DNA of 64,000 nt from Saccharothrix obliqua (GCF_019375475.1 NZ_JAHXGQ010000007.1:62001-126000), one strand, 5' to 3'. Positions 7,291-18,449 are shown, numbered from the stretch's first letter. Notes: generated by a model from the sequence alone, not told the origin. Program-made: numbers and translations.

Positions 7291-9189
7291 TCAGGACAGG
7301 CGCCTGCCCCACCACTCCAGCACGGCGTCGAACCGCTGCTTGCGGTGCCGCGGCCGGCCGGAGCGGGTCAGCTCGTGGCCCTCGCCGGGGAACAGCAGCA
7401 TCTCCGCCTCGACGCCGTTGCGCCGCAACGCCACGAACATCCGCTGCGCCTGCTCCACCGGGCAGCGCCAGTCGTGCTCGGAGTGCACCACCATGAACGG
7501 GATGGACACCTTCTCCGCGTAGGTCAGCGGCGACATGGCCCGCTGCGCCTCCAGGCTGGGCCCGCAGTAGGCGTCGGCGAAGAACCAGCCGATGTCGGAC
7601 GACCCGGTGAACGAGTCCCACGCGTTGACCGCGCGCTCGCTCCACGCCGCCCGGAACCGCTCGCCGTGGTGCGCGGCGAGCCACGACGTCATGAACCCGC
7701 CGTAGGAGCCGCCCATCACGCCCACCCGGTCGGCGTCCAGGTCGGGCCGCTCCAGCGCGACGTCCAGCACGGACAGCACGTCGTCCACGTCCACCGTGCC
7801 GAACGCGCCGATGACGGCCTGGCCGTGCGACTGGCCGTAGCCGGCGGAGCCGCGCGGGTTGGGCAGCACGACCGCGTAACCGGCGCGGGCGTACACCTGC
7901 GCCTCGTCGAAGAAGCCCCACCCGTGGTACATGAACGGGCCGCCGTGCACGGCCAGCACCACCGGGTGCGGGCCCTCGCCCTCGGGCAGCACCAGCCAGC
8001 CGTGCACCGGGTAGCCGTCGGACGCGGAGCCGGTCAGCTCGACCGCGGGCCGCAGCGGCACCGGAGCGCCGAACGAGGTCAGCACGTCGCCGCCGACCCG
8101 GACCACCTCGCCGGTGTTGTCGGCCCACGACACGACCGCCACGACGACGTCGCCGTCGGCCGCGAACGACTTCACCTCGGCGCGTTCGCCCGCCAGCACC
8201 TCCAGCGACGACAGGCCCAGCTCGAAGCCGTCCAGCGGGACCCGGCGCAGCTCGACCGCGCCCCGGTTGCGCACCGCGACCAGGACGTCGTCGCCGACCA
8301 CGACGGGCGGGCCGGCGAGCTTCTCGCAGTCGACCGTCTCGACCTCGGTGAGGCGGGTGAGCGTGCCGCCGGTGTACCGCCACAGGCTGGCGTTGCGGGC
8401 GATGCTGTGCACGCCGTTGGACTCGGTGCCGTAGAAGACGACGCCGCCGGGCACCGCCACCGGGTACGACGCCTGGCCGCGGCTCTGCACCAGCAGCTCG
8501 GGCTCGCCGCCGGACGCGGGCACCGTGTAGAGGTCCGTGTGCAGCGTCTCCACCACGCCCAGGTCGCGCTGGGCGACGAACACCAGCGCGGCGCCGTCGT
8601 GGGACCAGGTGGGCTCGGAGACGTCGAACGCGCCGTCGGTCAGCTCGACGGGCTGCTCGCCGTCGAGGCCGACGGTGAACAGCCGCGTGTTGCGGTCGCC
8701 GGTGAAGCCGACGTCGTCGATCCGGTAGTCCAGCCGCTGGATGTGCCGGGGCGCCTCGGCCTCCGGCTTCGGCGCCTCGCCGCCGTCCTCGGCGGGCCTG
8801 CCGTAGCGGCCGGCGTCGGGGACGCGGGCGGTGAACGCGAGGCGCGTGGAGTCCGGGGACCAGGCCGGCGCGCCGACGCCCAGCGGCAGGTCGGTGAGGC
8901 GGCGCGCGTCGCCGCCCGCCGCGGGCAGCACGTGCAGCTGCGCCGGGCTGCCCGCCTCGGCGGAGCGGAGGAACGCGACCCACTTCCCGTCGGGCGAGAT
9001 GAGGGGGTTGAGGTCGCGTTCCGCCCACGTCCAGCGCCGGGCGCCACCGCCGTCCAGGGGCACGGCGTAGAGGCCGCCCCGGTAGGCGTTCGCGGTGAGG
9101 TCCGGCGTCGAGGCGTTGACCAGGACGAGGTCACCGCGGACCGACACGGAGCCGAGGAGGTTCAGCGACTGCAAGTCATCGGGGCGCAC
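7291..9189 (-). CDS. S9-family prolyl oligopeptidase/acylaminoacyl peptidase
   Basis: About 632 residues from GTG 9189; a -10-like TAACGT lies 8 nt upstream, and the in-frame TTG at 9222 has no better support. The N-terminal ~370 residues are a beta-propeller with repeated blades (SPDGKWVAFLRS, SPDSTRLAFTA, SHDGAALVFVAQ). The C-terminal ~250 residues are an alpha/beta hydrolase with GVMGGSYGGFM (nucleophile Ser near 494), VVHSEHDWRCP (Asp near 573) and PGEGHELTRSG (His near 605). This is the S9C-type architecture that clips N-terminal dipeptides or acyl-amino acids from oligopeptides. No signal peptide is seen, so it should be cytosolic. Length is normal for the family. Confidence 0.9.
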   Translation of the reverse strand: MRPDDLQSLNLLGSVSVRGDLVLVNASTPDLTANAYRGGLYAVPLDGGGARRWTWAERDLNPLISPDGKWVAFLRSAEAGSPAQLHVLPAAGGDARRLTDLPLGVGAPAWSPDSTRLAFTARVPDAGRYGRPAEDGGEAPKPEAEAPRHIQRLDYRIDDVGFTGDRNTRLFTVGLDGEQPVELTDGAFDVSEPTWSHDGAALVFVAQRDLGVVETLHTDLYTVPASGGEPELLVQSRGQASYPVAVPGGVVFYGTESNGVHSIARNASLWRYTGGTLTRLTEVETVDCEKLAGPPVVVGDDVLVAVRNRGAVELRRVPLDGFELGLSSLEVLAGERAEVKSFAADGDVVVAVVSWADNTGEVVRVGGDVLTSFGAPVPLRPAVELTGSASDGYPVHGWLVLPEGEGPHPVVLAVHGGPFMYHGWGFFDEAQVYARAGYAVVLPNPRGSAGYGQSHGQAVIGAFGTVDVDDVLSVLDVALERPDLDADRVGVMGGSYGGFMTSWLAAHHGERFRAAWSERAVNAWDSFTGSSDIGWFFADAYCGPSLEAQRAMSPLTYAEKVSIPFMVVHSEHDWRCPVEQAQRMFVALRRNGVEAEMLLFPGEGHELTRSGRPRHRKQRFDAVLEWWGRRLS

Positions 9190-9320
9190 GAGCCAGCACG
9201 TTACCCCAAATGTCGTTAGCAAGGCTCACGACAATTTTTGACCGCTCACAGAATCACCGAACCAATCGCGACGCAGCGCCACCGCTCGATCACCCGCCGA
9301 ATGTCAATCGCGAGGAATCG

Positions 9321-10316
9321 TCACTTGGCAACCGTCTTCGCCGCGCTCGGGTCGCGCTTCACCTTGATCAGCGACGCCACCGTGGTAATCGCCAGCACAC
9401 CCACGATCACCGACAGCGACAACTCGATGCCGATGACCGGCACCGGCAGCGGCTCACCGCCGTTCAGGAACGGCAGCGAGTTCTGGTGCAACGCCTCCAG
9501 GATCAGCTTCACGCCGATGAAGCCGAGGATGACCGACAAACCGATCGACAGGTACACCAGCTTGTTCAGCAGGCCGCCCAGCAGGAAGTAGAGCTGGCGC
9601 AGGCCCATCAACGCGAACGCGTTGGCGGTGAACACCAGGAACGGTTCCTTGGTCAAGCCGAAGATCGCGGGGATCGAGTCCAGCGCGAACAGCAGGTCCG
9701 TGGTGCCGATGGCGACCATGACGATGAACATCGGCGTCACGAACCGCTTGCCGTCGATCTTCACGAACGACCTGGCGTCGTGGTACCGGTCGGTCACCGG
9801 GAACACCCGCCGCACGAACCGCAGCGCCGCGTTCTCCTGGAAGTCCTCTTCGTCCTCCTCGTGGTTCGTGCGCGCCAGCTTGTAGCCGGTGTAGATGAGG
9901 AACGCGCCGAACAGGTAGAACACCCAGCTGAACTTCGCGATGACCGCCGCGCCGACCGCGATGAAGACACCGCGCATGATCAACGCCATCACGATGCCCA
10001 CCAGCAGCACCTTGTGCTGGTGGATCGCGGGCACCTTGAAGGTGGTCATGATGATGAGGAAGATGAACAGGTTGTCGACGCTGAGCGAGTACTCCGTGAT
10101 GTACCCGGCGAAGAACTCACCGGCGGACGTGCCGCCCGCGAAGTACCAGATGCCCAGGCCGAACGCGATCGCCACCGCGATGTAGAACGTCACCCACCGG
10201 CCGGCTTCGCCGATGGTCACCTCGTGCGGTTTGCGGTCGACTATGAACAGGTCGATCGCCAGCAGCACCAACAGCCCAGCGATCGTCGCGATCCACAACC
10301 ACGCGGGAACAGCCAT
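9321..10316 (-). CDS. TerC/Alx-family integral membrane protein
   Basis: A protein of 331 residues with about nine membrane segments. Start ATG 10316 has GGAGGTG 8 nt upstream. Two acidic intramembrane motifs typical of TerC/Alx are present: YSLSVDNLFIF and TDLLFALDSIPAIFG. A charged cytoplasmic loop (NHEEDEEDFQEN) separates the halves. Family members have been linked to tellurium resistance and, for Alx/MeeY/YkoY types, to Mn2+ export, including metalation of exported proteins. The leader of this gene carries a probable yybP-ykoY riboswitch, which fits a Mn2+ role. Substrate is inference from family and riboswitch. Confidence 0.9.
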   Translation of the reverse strand: MAVPAWLWIATIAGLLVLLAIDLFIVDRKPHEVTIGEAGRWVTFYIAVAIAFGLGIWYFAGGTSAGEFFAGYITEYSLSVDNLFIFLIIMTTFKVPAIHQHKVLLVGIVMALIMRGVFIAVGAAVIAKFSWVFYLFGAFLIYTGYKLARTNHEEDEEDFQENAALRFVRRVFPVTDRYHDARSFVKIDGKRFVTPMFIVMVAIGTTDLLFALDSIPAIFGLTKEPFLVFTANAFALMGLRQLYFLLGGLLNKLVYLSIGLSVILGFIGVKLILEALHQNSLPFLNGGEPLPVPVIGIELSLSVIVGVLAITTVASLIKVKRDPSAAKTVAK

Positions 10317-10344
10317 CGAAACACCTCCGGTACATCGCGCGCAC

Positions 10345-10460
10345 GCCAATGCCCGGAGGTCTCCTCCATCGGTCCGACACGAACCGACCGGCGGCACCGG
10401 GACCCCGCCGTTGGGTTCCGTGCTGACGACACCGCCGCTTCAGGGAGTACTCCCCTCCAC
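10345..10460 (-). ncRNA. Probable yybP-ykoY (Mn2+) riboswitch in the terC leader
   Basis: Read on the minus strand, the terC leader contains GGGGAGTA (10448-10455), then GTCAGCACGG, a GC-rich stem, and the segment ACCGATGGAGGAGACCTCC followed by GGGCATT (ending near 10348), about 30 nt before the terC ribosome site. GGGGAGTA plus the internal-loop sequences and their order are what I expect of the yybP-ykoY manganese riboswitch class, which often precedes terC/alx genes. Boundaries are approximate. A covariance-model search (Rfam RF00080) would settle it. Confidence 0.75.
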
Positions 10461-10618
10461 ACGCGTCCAGTCTCACGCATGATTGCGGCTTCGCGCCAGC
10501 CCTGGTGATCAGACCCACCCGTGCGGGTGCGCCCCCCGCTGAGAACCGGCGACCGCGGCGACGCGGTGTTCTCAGCAATTCCGGGCCGGTCGGCCTCCGG
10601 ACGCCTAAGGTCGTCAGG

Positions 10619-13435
10619 GTGGCCCCCTCCTCCCGCCCGCGCGGCAGGTGGTCGCTCCTCGCGCTGGTCCTGGTAGTCGCCCTGGTGGGCGTCTTCCTGG
10701 TCTGGGCGCGCCAGGACGACGACCCACCCGCCGTCGGCAACCGCGACGCGCTGATAGACGTGCCCGAGAGTCCGGGCAGCGACCGGACGATCCAGCTCGA
10801 CACGACCCTCTACCTGCCCGAGCGGACGCCCGCGCCGGCCGTCCTGCTGCCGCACGGCTTCGGCGGCAGCAAGGACAGCGTCGCGGGCCAGGCCACCGAA
10901 CTGGCCCAGCGCGGGTTCGTCGTGCTGGCCTACTCGGCACGCGGGTTCGGCCGCAGCGGCGGCCAGATCGCGTTGAACTCGCTGGACCACGAGGTCCGCG
11001 ACGCGCAGAAGCTGCTGGACTGGCTCGCCACCCGCGAGGAGGTGACCACGGACGCGGCGGGCGACCCGCGCGTCGGCGTCACGGGCGGCTCGTACGGCGG
11101 CGCGCTCGCGTTGTCCCTGGCGGGCGTGGACCGGCGGGTGGACACCATCGCGCCGGTGATGACCTACAACGACCTCGCGCAGGCGCTGCTGCCGAACTCC
11201 GGGCGCGTCGACGCCGTGGACACCTCCTCCGCATCGCCCGGCGCGTTCGCCGAGGACGGCGTGTTCAAGCGGTCGTGGGCCGGCCTGCTGTTCGCCGCGG
11301 GCGGCGACCTCGCCGACCCGGCGCAGGAGGCGCAGGAACCCGGCCGGCGGCCGGCGGAGACGACCGCGCCCGCGACGCGGCCCGCGGGCGGCGCGCCGCC
11401 GGGCGCGGGCGCGTGCGGCCGGTTCCAGGCCGACGTGTGCGCCGCGTACACCGAGGTCGCCACGACCGGGCGGGCGAGCAGGCAGACCCTGGAGGTGCTG
11501 CGCCGGGCGTCGCCGGTCGCGGTCACCAACCGGATCAAGCAGCCCACGCTGCTCGTCCAGGGCGAGCAGGACACCCTGTTCGGCCTGGACCAGGCCGACG
11601 CCAACGCACGCCAGATCGCCGCGAACGGCGCGCAGGTGAAGGTCGTCTGGTACGCGGGCGGCCACGACGGCGGCTCGCCCGGACCCGAGCTGCGCGCCAA
11701 GATCGCCGACTGGATGGCGTTCCACCTCGACGGCAAGGGCGCGGACCCGGGCGTCTCCTTCGAGTACGCGGTGACGGGCGCGTTCCGCAGCAGCGGCGCG
11801 CCGTCGTTGCGCACCGTGGTCGCGCCGCACTACCCCGGCCTGCCCGGCGCGGAGCCCATCGACCGGCGGGCCGTGCCGCTGACCGGCGCGGAGCAGACCG
11901 TGCTCAACCCGCCCGGCGGCAACCCGGCGGCGGTGAGCAACCTGCCCGGCCTCGGCTCGGCGGTCGCGCGGTCGGGTTCGCTGGCCACGCGGCTGGCGGT
12001 GGACGTGCCCGGCCAGGCCGCGGTGTTCAGCAGCGAGCCGTTCACCTCGCAGGTGCTGCTCACCGGCGCGTCCGCGGTGAAGCTGCGGGTCGCGGCGGTG
12101 CCCGGCCGACCGGTGCCCGCCGGCGGCGCGGTGCTGTTCGTGAAGCTGTACGACGCGGACGCCAACGGGGTGCGGACGCTGCCCGGTTCCGCGGTCGCGC
12201 CGGTGCGCGTGCGCGACCTGCCCGCCGACGGCACGCCGGTCGAGGTGACCGTGACGCTGCCCGGCGCGGTGCGGCCGGTGGAGAGCGACCACCGGCTGCA
12301 ACTGGTCGTGTCCACCACGGACCAGGCGTACGCGAACGCCACCGAGCCCGCCGCGTACCGGGTGTCGCTGGCGTCGGCCGACCTGTCGGTGCCGGTGGTG
12401 CCGGGGGCGAACGCGACCAGCGACGTGCCCACGGGCGCGCTGTGGGGCATCGCGATCGTGCTGCTGGCGTGCGCGATCGCGGCCGTCGTGGCGTGGTTCC
12501 GCCGCCGGCTGACCGCCGACGTCGACCCGGAGCTGACCGGCGTGCCGCTGGTGATCTCCGGGCTGACCAAGTCCTACCCCGGCGGGCTGACCGCCGTGCG
12601 CGACCTGTCGTTCCGCGTGGAGCACGGCCAGGTGCTGGGCCTGCTCGGCCCGAACGGCGCGGGCAAGACGACCACGCTGCGGATGCTGATGGGCCTGATC
12701 CAGCCGAGCGAGGGCGAGATCCGGGTGTTCGGGCACCGGGTGGTGTCCGGCGCGCCGGTGCTGTCGCGCATCGGGTCGTTCGTGGAGGGCTCGGGTTTCC
12801 TGCCGCACCTGTCGGGCATCGCGAACCTGGAGCTGTACTGGGCGGCCACCGGGCGGCCCGCGGAGCAGGCGCACTTCGCGGAGGCGCTGGAGATCGCCGG
12901 GCTCGGCGACGCGGTGCACCGCCGCGTCCGCACCTACAGCCAGGGCATGCGGCAGCGGCTGGCGATCGCGCAGGCCATGCTGGGCCTGCCGGACCTGCTG
13001 GTGCTCGACGAGCCGACCAACGGGCTCGACCCGCCCCAGATCCACCAGATGCGCGACGTGCTGCGGCGGTACGCGGCGGCCGGGCGCACGGTGCTGGTGT
13101 CCTCCCACCTGCTCGCCGAGGTCGAGCAGACGTGCAGCCACGTCGTGGTGATGCACAAGGGCACCCTGGTCGCGGCCGGTCCGGTCGAGGAGATCGCGAC
13201 GGGCGGCGGCGAGGCCAGCTTCCGGGTCGACCGGCCCGAGGAGGCGGCCGAGGTGCTGCGCGGCCTGGCGGGCGTGCGCGACGTGTCGGTGGACGGCGAG
13301 CACGTGCACGCCGGGCTCAACGGCACGCCGCGCGCCGAGGCCCTGCAAGCCCTGGTGGCGGCCGGGGTGGCGGTGGACCAGGCCGGTCCGCGCCGCCGGT
13401 TGGAAGACGCGTTCCTGGAGTTGGTGGGCGAATGA
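10619..13435 (+). CDS. S15/X-Pro dipeptidyl-peptidase-like hydrolase fused to ABC-transporter ATPase
   Basis: About 938 residues from GTG 10619. Order of parts: a membrane anchor (about 12-30, LLALVLVVALVGVFLVW); an alpha/beta hydrolase with GGSYGG (Ser near 159), LVQGEQDTLF (Asp near 318) and WYAGGHDGG (His near 347); a beta-rich segment resembling the jelly-roll C-terminal domain of X-Pro dipeptidyl-peptidases (about 400-600); a second membrane helix (about 606-627); then a full ABC ATPase with GPNGAGKTTT (Walker A), YSQGMRQRL (signature) and LLVLDEPTNGLD (Walker B). With helices at both ends the hydrolase would be outside and the ATPase inside. It overlaps the permease gene by ATGA. The substrate could be a peptide or an acylated compound; function is unknown. 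Confidence 0.85.
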   Translation: MAPSSRPRGRWSLLALVLVVALVGVFLVWARQDDDPPAVGNRDALIDVPESPGSDRTIQLDTTLYLPERTPAPAVLLPHGFGGSKDSVAGQATELAQRGFVVLAYSARGFGRSGGQIALNSLDHEVRDAQKLLDWLATREEVTTDAAGDPRVGVTGGSYGGALALSLAGVDRRVDTIAPVMTYNDLAQALLPNSGRVDAVDTSSASPGAFAEDGVFKRSWAGLLFAAGGDLADPAQEAQEPGRRPAETTAPATRPAGGAPPGAGACGRFQADVCAAYTEVATTGRASRQTLEVLRRASPVAVTNRIKQPTLLVQGEQDTLFGLDQADANARQIAANGAQVKVVWYAGGHDGGSPGPELRAKIADWMAFHLDGKGADPGVSFEYAVTGAFRSSGAPSLRTVVAPHYPGLPGAEPIDRRAVPLTGAEQTVLNPPGGNPAAVSNLPGLGSAVARSGSLATRLAVDVPGQAAVFSSEPFTSQVLLTGASAVKLRVAAVPGRPVPAGGAVLFVKLYDADANGVRTLPGSAVAPVRVRDLPADGTPVEVTVTLPGAVRPVESDHRLQLVVSTTDQAYANATEPAAYRVSLASADLSVPVVPGANATSDVPTGALWGIAIVLLACAIAAVVAWFRRRLTADVDPELTGVPLVISGLTKSYPGGLTAVRDLSFRVEHGQVLGLLGPNGAGKTTTLRMLMGLIQPSEGEIRVFGHRVVSGAPVLSRIGSFVEGSGFLPHLSGIANLELYWAATGRPAEQAHFAEALEIAGLGDAVHRRVRTYSQGMRQRLAIAQAMLGLPDLLVLDEPTNGLDPPQIHQMRDVLRRYAAAGRTVLVSSHLLAEVEQTCSHVVVMHKGTLVAAGPVEEIATGGGEASFRVDRPEEAAEVLRGLAGVRDVSVDGEHVHAGLNGTPRAEALQALVAAGVAVDQAGPRRRLEDAFLELVGE

Positions 13436-14370
13436 ACAGCACGGGCGACACCGGTGGCGTGCACACCGACCCGGCCGCGGGCGCGGACCTGGCCGACGCC
13501 GCCGAGCACGAGGCGTCGACCGTCGCGCCGGACGGGTCGAAGGTCGGCTACCGCGCCGGCCGCACGCTGCCGGTCCGGGTGGAGCTGGTCCGCCAGCTCC
13601 GCCGCCGGCGCACCCAGCTCGTGCTGGGCTTCCTGGTGCTGCTGCCGTTCATCCTGGTGGTGGCGTTCGAGCTGGGGCAGGCGTCGCCGAACCGGCGGGC
13701 CGGCGGCTTCGTCGACCTGGCCACCGCGAGCGGCGTGAACTTCGTGATCCTCACGTTGTTCGTGAGCGGCAGCTTCCTGCTCCCGATGATCGTGGCGTTG
13801 TTCTTCGGCGACACCATCGCGTCCGAGGCGTCGTGGTCGAGCTTGAAGTACCTGCTGGCCGCGCCCGTGCCGCGGCACCGGCTGCTGCGGCAGAAGGCGG
13901 TCGCGTCCGGGCTGCTCGCGGTGTTCGCGCTGGTGCTGCTGCCCGCGGTGGCGCTGGGCGTCGGCGTGCTCTGGTACGGGGCGGGCGAGGCGGTCAGCCC
14001 GACCGGCGAGGCCGCGTCGTTCGGCTCCGGCGTGTACGGGCTGGCGTTGGCCGTCTGCTACATCTCGGTGCACCTGTTCTGGGTGGCCGGGCTCGCGTTG
14101 TTCCTGTCGGTGTCCACCGACGCGCCGCTGGGCGCGGTGGGCGGCGCGGTGCTCGCGTCGATCCTGTCGCAGATCCTGGACCAGATCACGGCCCTGGAAA
14201 ACCTGCGCGACTACCTGCCGTCGCACTACGCGCTGGCGTGGGTGGACCTGCTGTCGTCCGACGTGGACTGGTCGCAGATGGCGAAGGGCGTGTTCTCGGC
14301 GCTCGCCTACGGCGCGTTCTTCACGCTGCTCGCGGCACGCCGGTTCGCCCGCAAGGACATCACGAGCTGA
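13432..14370 (+). CDS. ABC-2 type transporter permease partner of the hydrolase-ATPase fusion
   Basis: A protein of 312 residues from ATG 13432, sharing ATGA with the stop of the fusion gene, so translation is probably coupled. An N-terminal hydrophilic ~50 residues precedes six hydrophobic segments (for instance LVLGFLVLLPFILVVAFELG, VIVALFFGDTIASEASWSS, VYGLALAVCYISVHLFW). The motif FFGDTIASEASWSSLKYLLA with RLLRQKA after it is typical of ABC-2 permeases that pair with LolD/NatA-like ATPases. It presumably dimerises and works with the ATPase domain of the preceding gene. The direction is most likely export. Confidence 0.85.
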   Translation: MNSTGDTGGVHTDPAAGADLADAAEHEASTVAPDGSKVGYRAGRTLPVRVELVRQLRRRRTQLVLGFLVLLPFILVVAFELGQASPNRRAGGFVDLATASGVNFVILTLFVSGSFLLPMIVALFFGDTIASEASWSSLKYLLAAPVPRHRLLRQKAVASGLLAVFALVLLPAVALGVGVLWYGAGEAVSPTGEAASFGSGVYGLALAVCYISVHLFWVAGLALFLSVSTDAPLGAVGGAVLASILSQILDQITALENLRDYLPSHYALAWVDLLSSDVDWSQMAKGVFSALAYGAFFTLLAARRFARKDITS

Positions 14371-14377
14371 CGGCCGC

Positions 14378-14409
14378 GGCTCACCGGGAGCACCCGCTCC
14401 CGGTGAGCC
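14378..14409. terminator. Strong hairpin between convergent genes
   Basis: A perfect 14-bp stem (GGCTCACCGGGAGC and its complement) with an ACCC loop lies 7 bp after the permease stop and 9 bp before the uvrB stop. No long T tract follows on either side, but position and strength suit a bidirectional terminator. Confidence 0.7.
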
Positions 14410-14418
14410 CGCGCCGGC

Positions 14419-16575
<2,157 letters not shown>

Positions 16576-16582
16576 GGTGACG

Positions 16583-16588
16583 ACGGTA
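16583..16588 (-). promoter_or_regulatory. Putative -10 of a leaderless uvrB promoter
   Basis: On the minus strand TACCGT is followed by 7 nt and then the uvrB GTG. No ribosome site lies between. The spacing matches the TANNNT-to-start distance seen at several other genes of this window. Confidence 0.45.
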
Positions 16589-16623
16589 CGCCCCGGGTAC
16601 GACATTTTCCGGAACGGGCCAGG

Positions 16624-17784
16624 TCAACCGCAGTCGCAGCAGTCACAGCACCCGTCGCCGCGACCACCGCCGCCACCCCGGCCGGAGCCGCAGCAGTCAC
16701 AGCAGTCACAGCTGTCGGAGCAGTCGCACGAGGAACGCCACTCACCGCTGCACGGGCCCGGGTACGGGTCGCGGCAGCAGAACTGGCAGGTGCCGCACTG
16801 GTAGAAGAACGCGAGGCAGCCCAGCAGCGGCCCGCGCCGGGTCGGCGGGTGCGTCAGCCGGGGCCAGGCCCACAGCCCCGAGCCCGGGCCGGGCCCCTTG
16901 CCGCGCCGGTCCCACCGGGTCGGCCGCGGCTCCTCGCCGTGCTCGGCGAACGCCCGCCGCACCGCCTCGCGGACCTCGTGCACGAGCAGCGCGTGCACCA
17001 GCCGGTCGTCCGCGAACTCGACCTCCCGCAACGCCAGTTCCACGCCCAGCGCCGCGTCGTCGCACAACCGCCGCGCCTCCGCCATCGACGTGCCGGTGGC
17101 GGCCAGCGGGTTCCACGCGCCGGCGGCCCGGTCCTCCGCGAAGTCCTCCACGGCGTCCACGAGGTGCGCCAGCCGCCCGAACAGCCGCCCCACCTCGCGC
17201 AGCGGCTCGACGTTGCCCGGTCGCCCGGCGAGCACCGCCGTCCGCGCCACCGCCTCACCACTGGCCGTCTCCGTCGGCTCGGTCACCGCGAGCACGGACG
17301 AGCCCGGGACCACCGCCGCCTCGACCTCCGCCTGCCGCCGCACCGCCGTCACCAGCACGCCCGTGTCGAAGCCCAGGTCGCCGCCGGTCTCCCCGGCCTG
17401 CCGGGCCCACCGCCGCGCCACCTGCCTGCCGAGGCCGCGCACCGGGGCGTGGCTGAACGCGCCGTCCCGGTCGTCCACGTGGTCGCCGACCTTCGCCGAC
17501 GCGAGCACGAGCGACACGGTCGCCGCCAACCGGGCTCCCGCGCCCACCGCGACGTCCGCGCCCTTCATGCCACGCAACGCGCACGGCCCCGCGGCACGCC
17601 GCGAGGGCGCCGTCTGGGCCTCCACCAGGGCGGAGATCACCAGCCCGTCGTAGTTCGTCACCACCCGCGCCAACTGGCCGTGGTCGTCGCGCAACGCCAG
17701 GCACAGCCCGCAGAGGTGGGCGAGCCACGATTCACGCAGGTCCACGCTCAATCGGTGGCCGCACGGGCGGAGGATGCCGAACAT
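16624..17784 (-). CDS. DUF5685-family protein with cysteine-rich tail
   Basis: About 386 residues from ATG 17784, giving MFGILRPCGHRL, the usual opening of the DUF5685 family. A second pair CGLC at about 26-29 follows. The middle is helical and acidic (for instance LVDAVEDFAEDRAAGAWNP). The last ~65 residues are remarkable: CGTCQFCCRDPYPGPC is followed by an extremely Cys-rich run with CDCSDSCDCCDCC and CCDCCDCG. Family function is not known to me. The N-terminal C-x-H/C pairs and the Cys tail suggest metal binding. TACTCT (17791-17796) six bases before the ATG implies a leaderless transcript. The stop lies 48 bp from the uvrB start. Confidence 0.75.
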   Translation of the reverse strand: MFGILRPCGHRLSVDLRESWLAHLCGLCLALRDDHGQLARVVTNYDGLVISALVEAQTAPSRRAAGPCALRGMKGADVAVGAGARLAATVSLVLASAKVGDHVDDRDGAFSHAPVRGLGRQVARRWARQAGETGGDLGFDTGVLVTAVRRQAEVEAAVVPGSSVLAVTEPTETASGEAVARTAVLAGRPGNVEPLREVGRLFGRLAHLVDAVEDFAEDRAAGAWNPLAATGTSMAEARRLCDDAALGVELALREVEFADDRLVHALLVHEVREAVRRAFAEHGEEPRPTRWDRRGKGPGPGSGLWAWPRLTHPPTRRGPLLGCLAFFYQCGTCQFCCRDPYPGPCSGEWRSSCDCSDSCDCCDCCGSGRGGGGGRGDGCCDCCDCG

Positions 17785-17790
17785 GGCGGA

Positions 17791-17796
17791 AGAGTA
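17791..17796 (-). promoter_or_regulatory. Putative -10 of a leaderless promoter (DUF5685 gene)
   Basis: Minus-strand TACTCT is followed by the 6 nt TCCGCC and then ATG 17784. No ribosome site is present. Confidence 0.45.
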
Positions 17797-17864
17797 AGGG
17801 ATCGTCATACTTACGGGTGACAGTTTCGAGTGTTCGGCGGGTACCGGTGCCTATGGTGCGCATC

Positions 17865-18449
17865 GTGACGCCGAGCGCGGCAGGGATCGACCAGATGCAC
17901 ATCCACCCGCCGAAGATCGAGTATTTCGACCTGGACGCCAAGTGCAACACCGACCCCAAGGGCCACCTGCGGGGCGTCGAGGAGTTCCGGCTGACCCGCG
18001 CCGGCCTGTACATGGCCAGGCCCGTGCCGGGTCACCCGCAGCTCGCGCACTTCGAGTCGTGGCTGCTGCCCGCCCACGGCCTGCGCGTCACCCGCCAGTC
18101 GTGGCACCCGGGGCACGAGCGCGACTACGACCTCTACGTGGACGTGGTGGAGATCAGCTCCAGCGGTTCGGTGTGGAAGACGGTGGACCTCTACCTGGAC
18201 CTCATCGTGCGCACCGGGCGCAGCGTCACCGTGCTGGACACGGACGAACTGCTGGCGGCCCTCGAACGGGGGCTCATCCAGCCGGAGCGCGCGCAGTGGG
18301 CGTTGGAAACGACCTACCGCGCCGTGTCCGGCATTTCCGCGCACGGGCACGACGCGGTCCGTTGGCTGGCGTCCCAGGGCACCGTCACGACCTGGCGACG
18401 GGGCCAGGACCCGCCGGTCAACCGCCATCCGAGGCCGTTCACCGGATAG
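17865..18449 (+). CDS. DUF402 (FAU-1/Ntdp-like) domain protein
   Basis: About 194 residues if GTG 17865 is used; TATGGT (17852-17857) lies 7 nt upstream of it. ATG 17895, with AGGGA 9 nt upstream, is a fair alternative and gives MHIHPPKIEYFDLD, the usual family opening. The DUF402 hallmarks are present: GLYMARP, ESWLLPAHGLRVT, DYDLYVDVV, WKTVDLYLDLIVRTGR and VLDTDELLAALERGLI, with the conserved acidic residues (D of DLYVDV, D of VDLYLD, DTDE) intact. Family members include nucleoside tri-/diphosphatases and a putative RNase; the protein is probably a soluble metal-dependent phosphohydrolase. A paralogue follows 83 bp downstream. Confidence 0.75.
   Translation: MTPSAAGIDQMHIHPPKIEYFDLDAKCNTDPKGHLRGVEEFRLTRAGLYMARPVPGHPQLAHFESWLLPAHGLRVTRQSWHPGHERDYDLYVDVVEISSSGSVWKTVDLYLDLIVRTGRSVTVLDTDELLAALERGLIQPERAQWALETTYRAVSGISAHGHDAVRWLASQGTVTTWRRGQDPPVNRHPRPFTG

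Noticed and set aside
6415..9219. Very long plus-strand frame antisense to the CRP and S9 genes
   Set aside because: It is a high-GC shadow (His/Arg/Gln-rich product) of genes with clear motifs on the other strand. The same holds for long frames at 10241-13348, 31116-34511 and 56296-59604.
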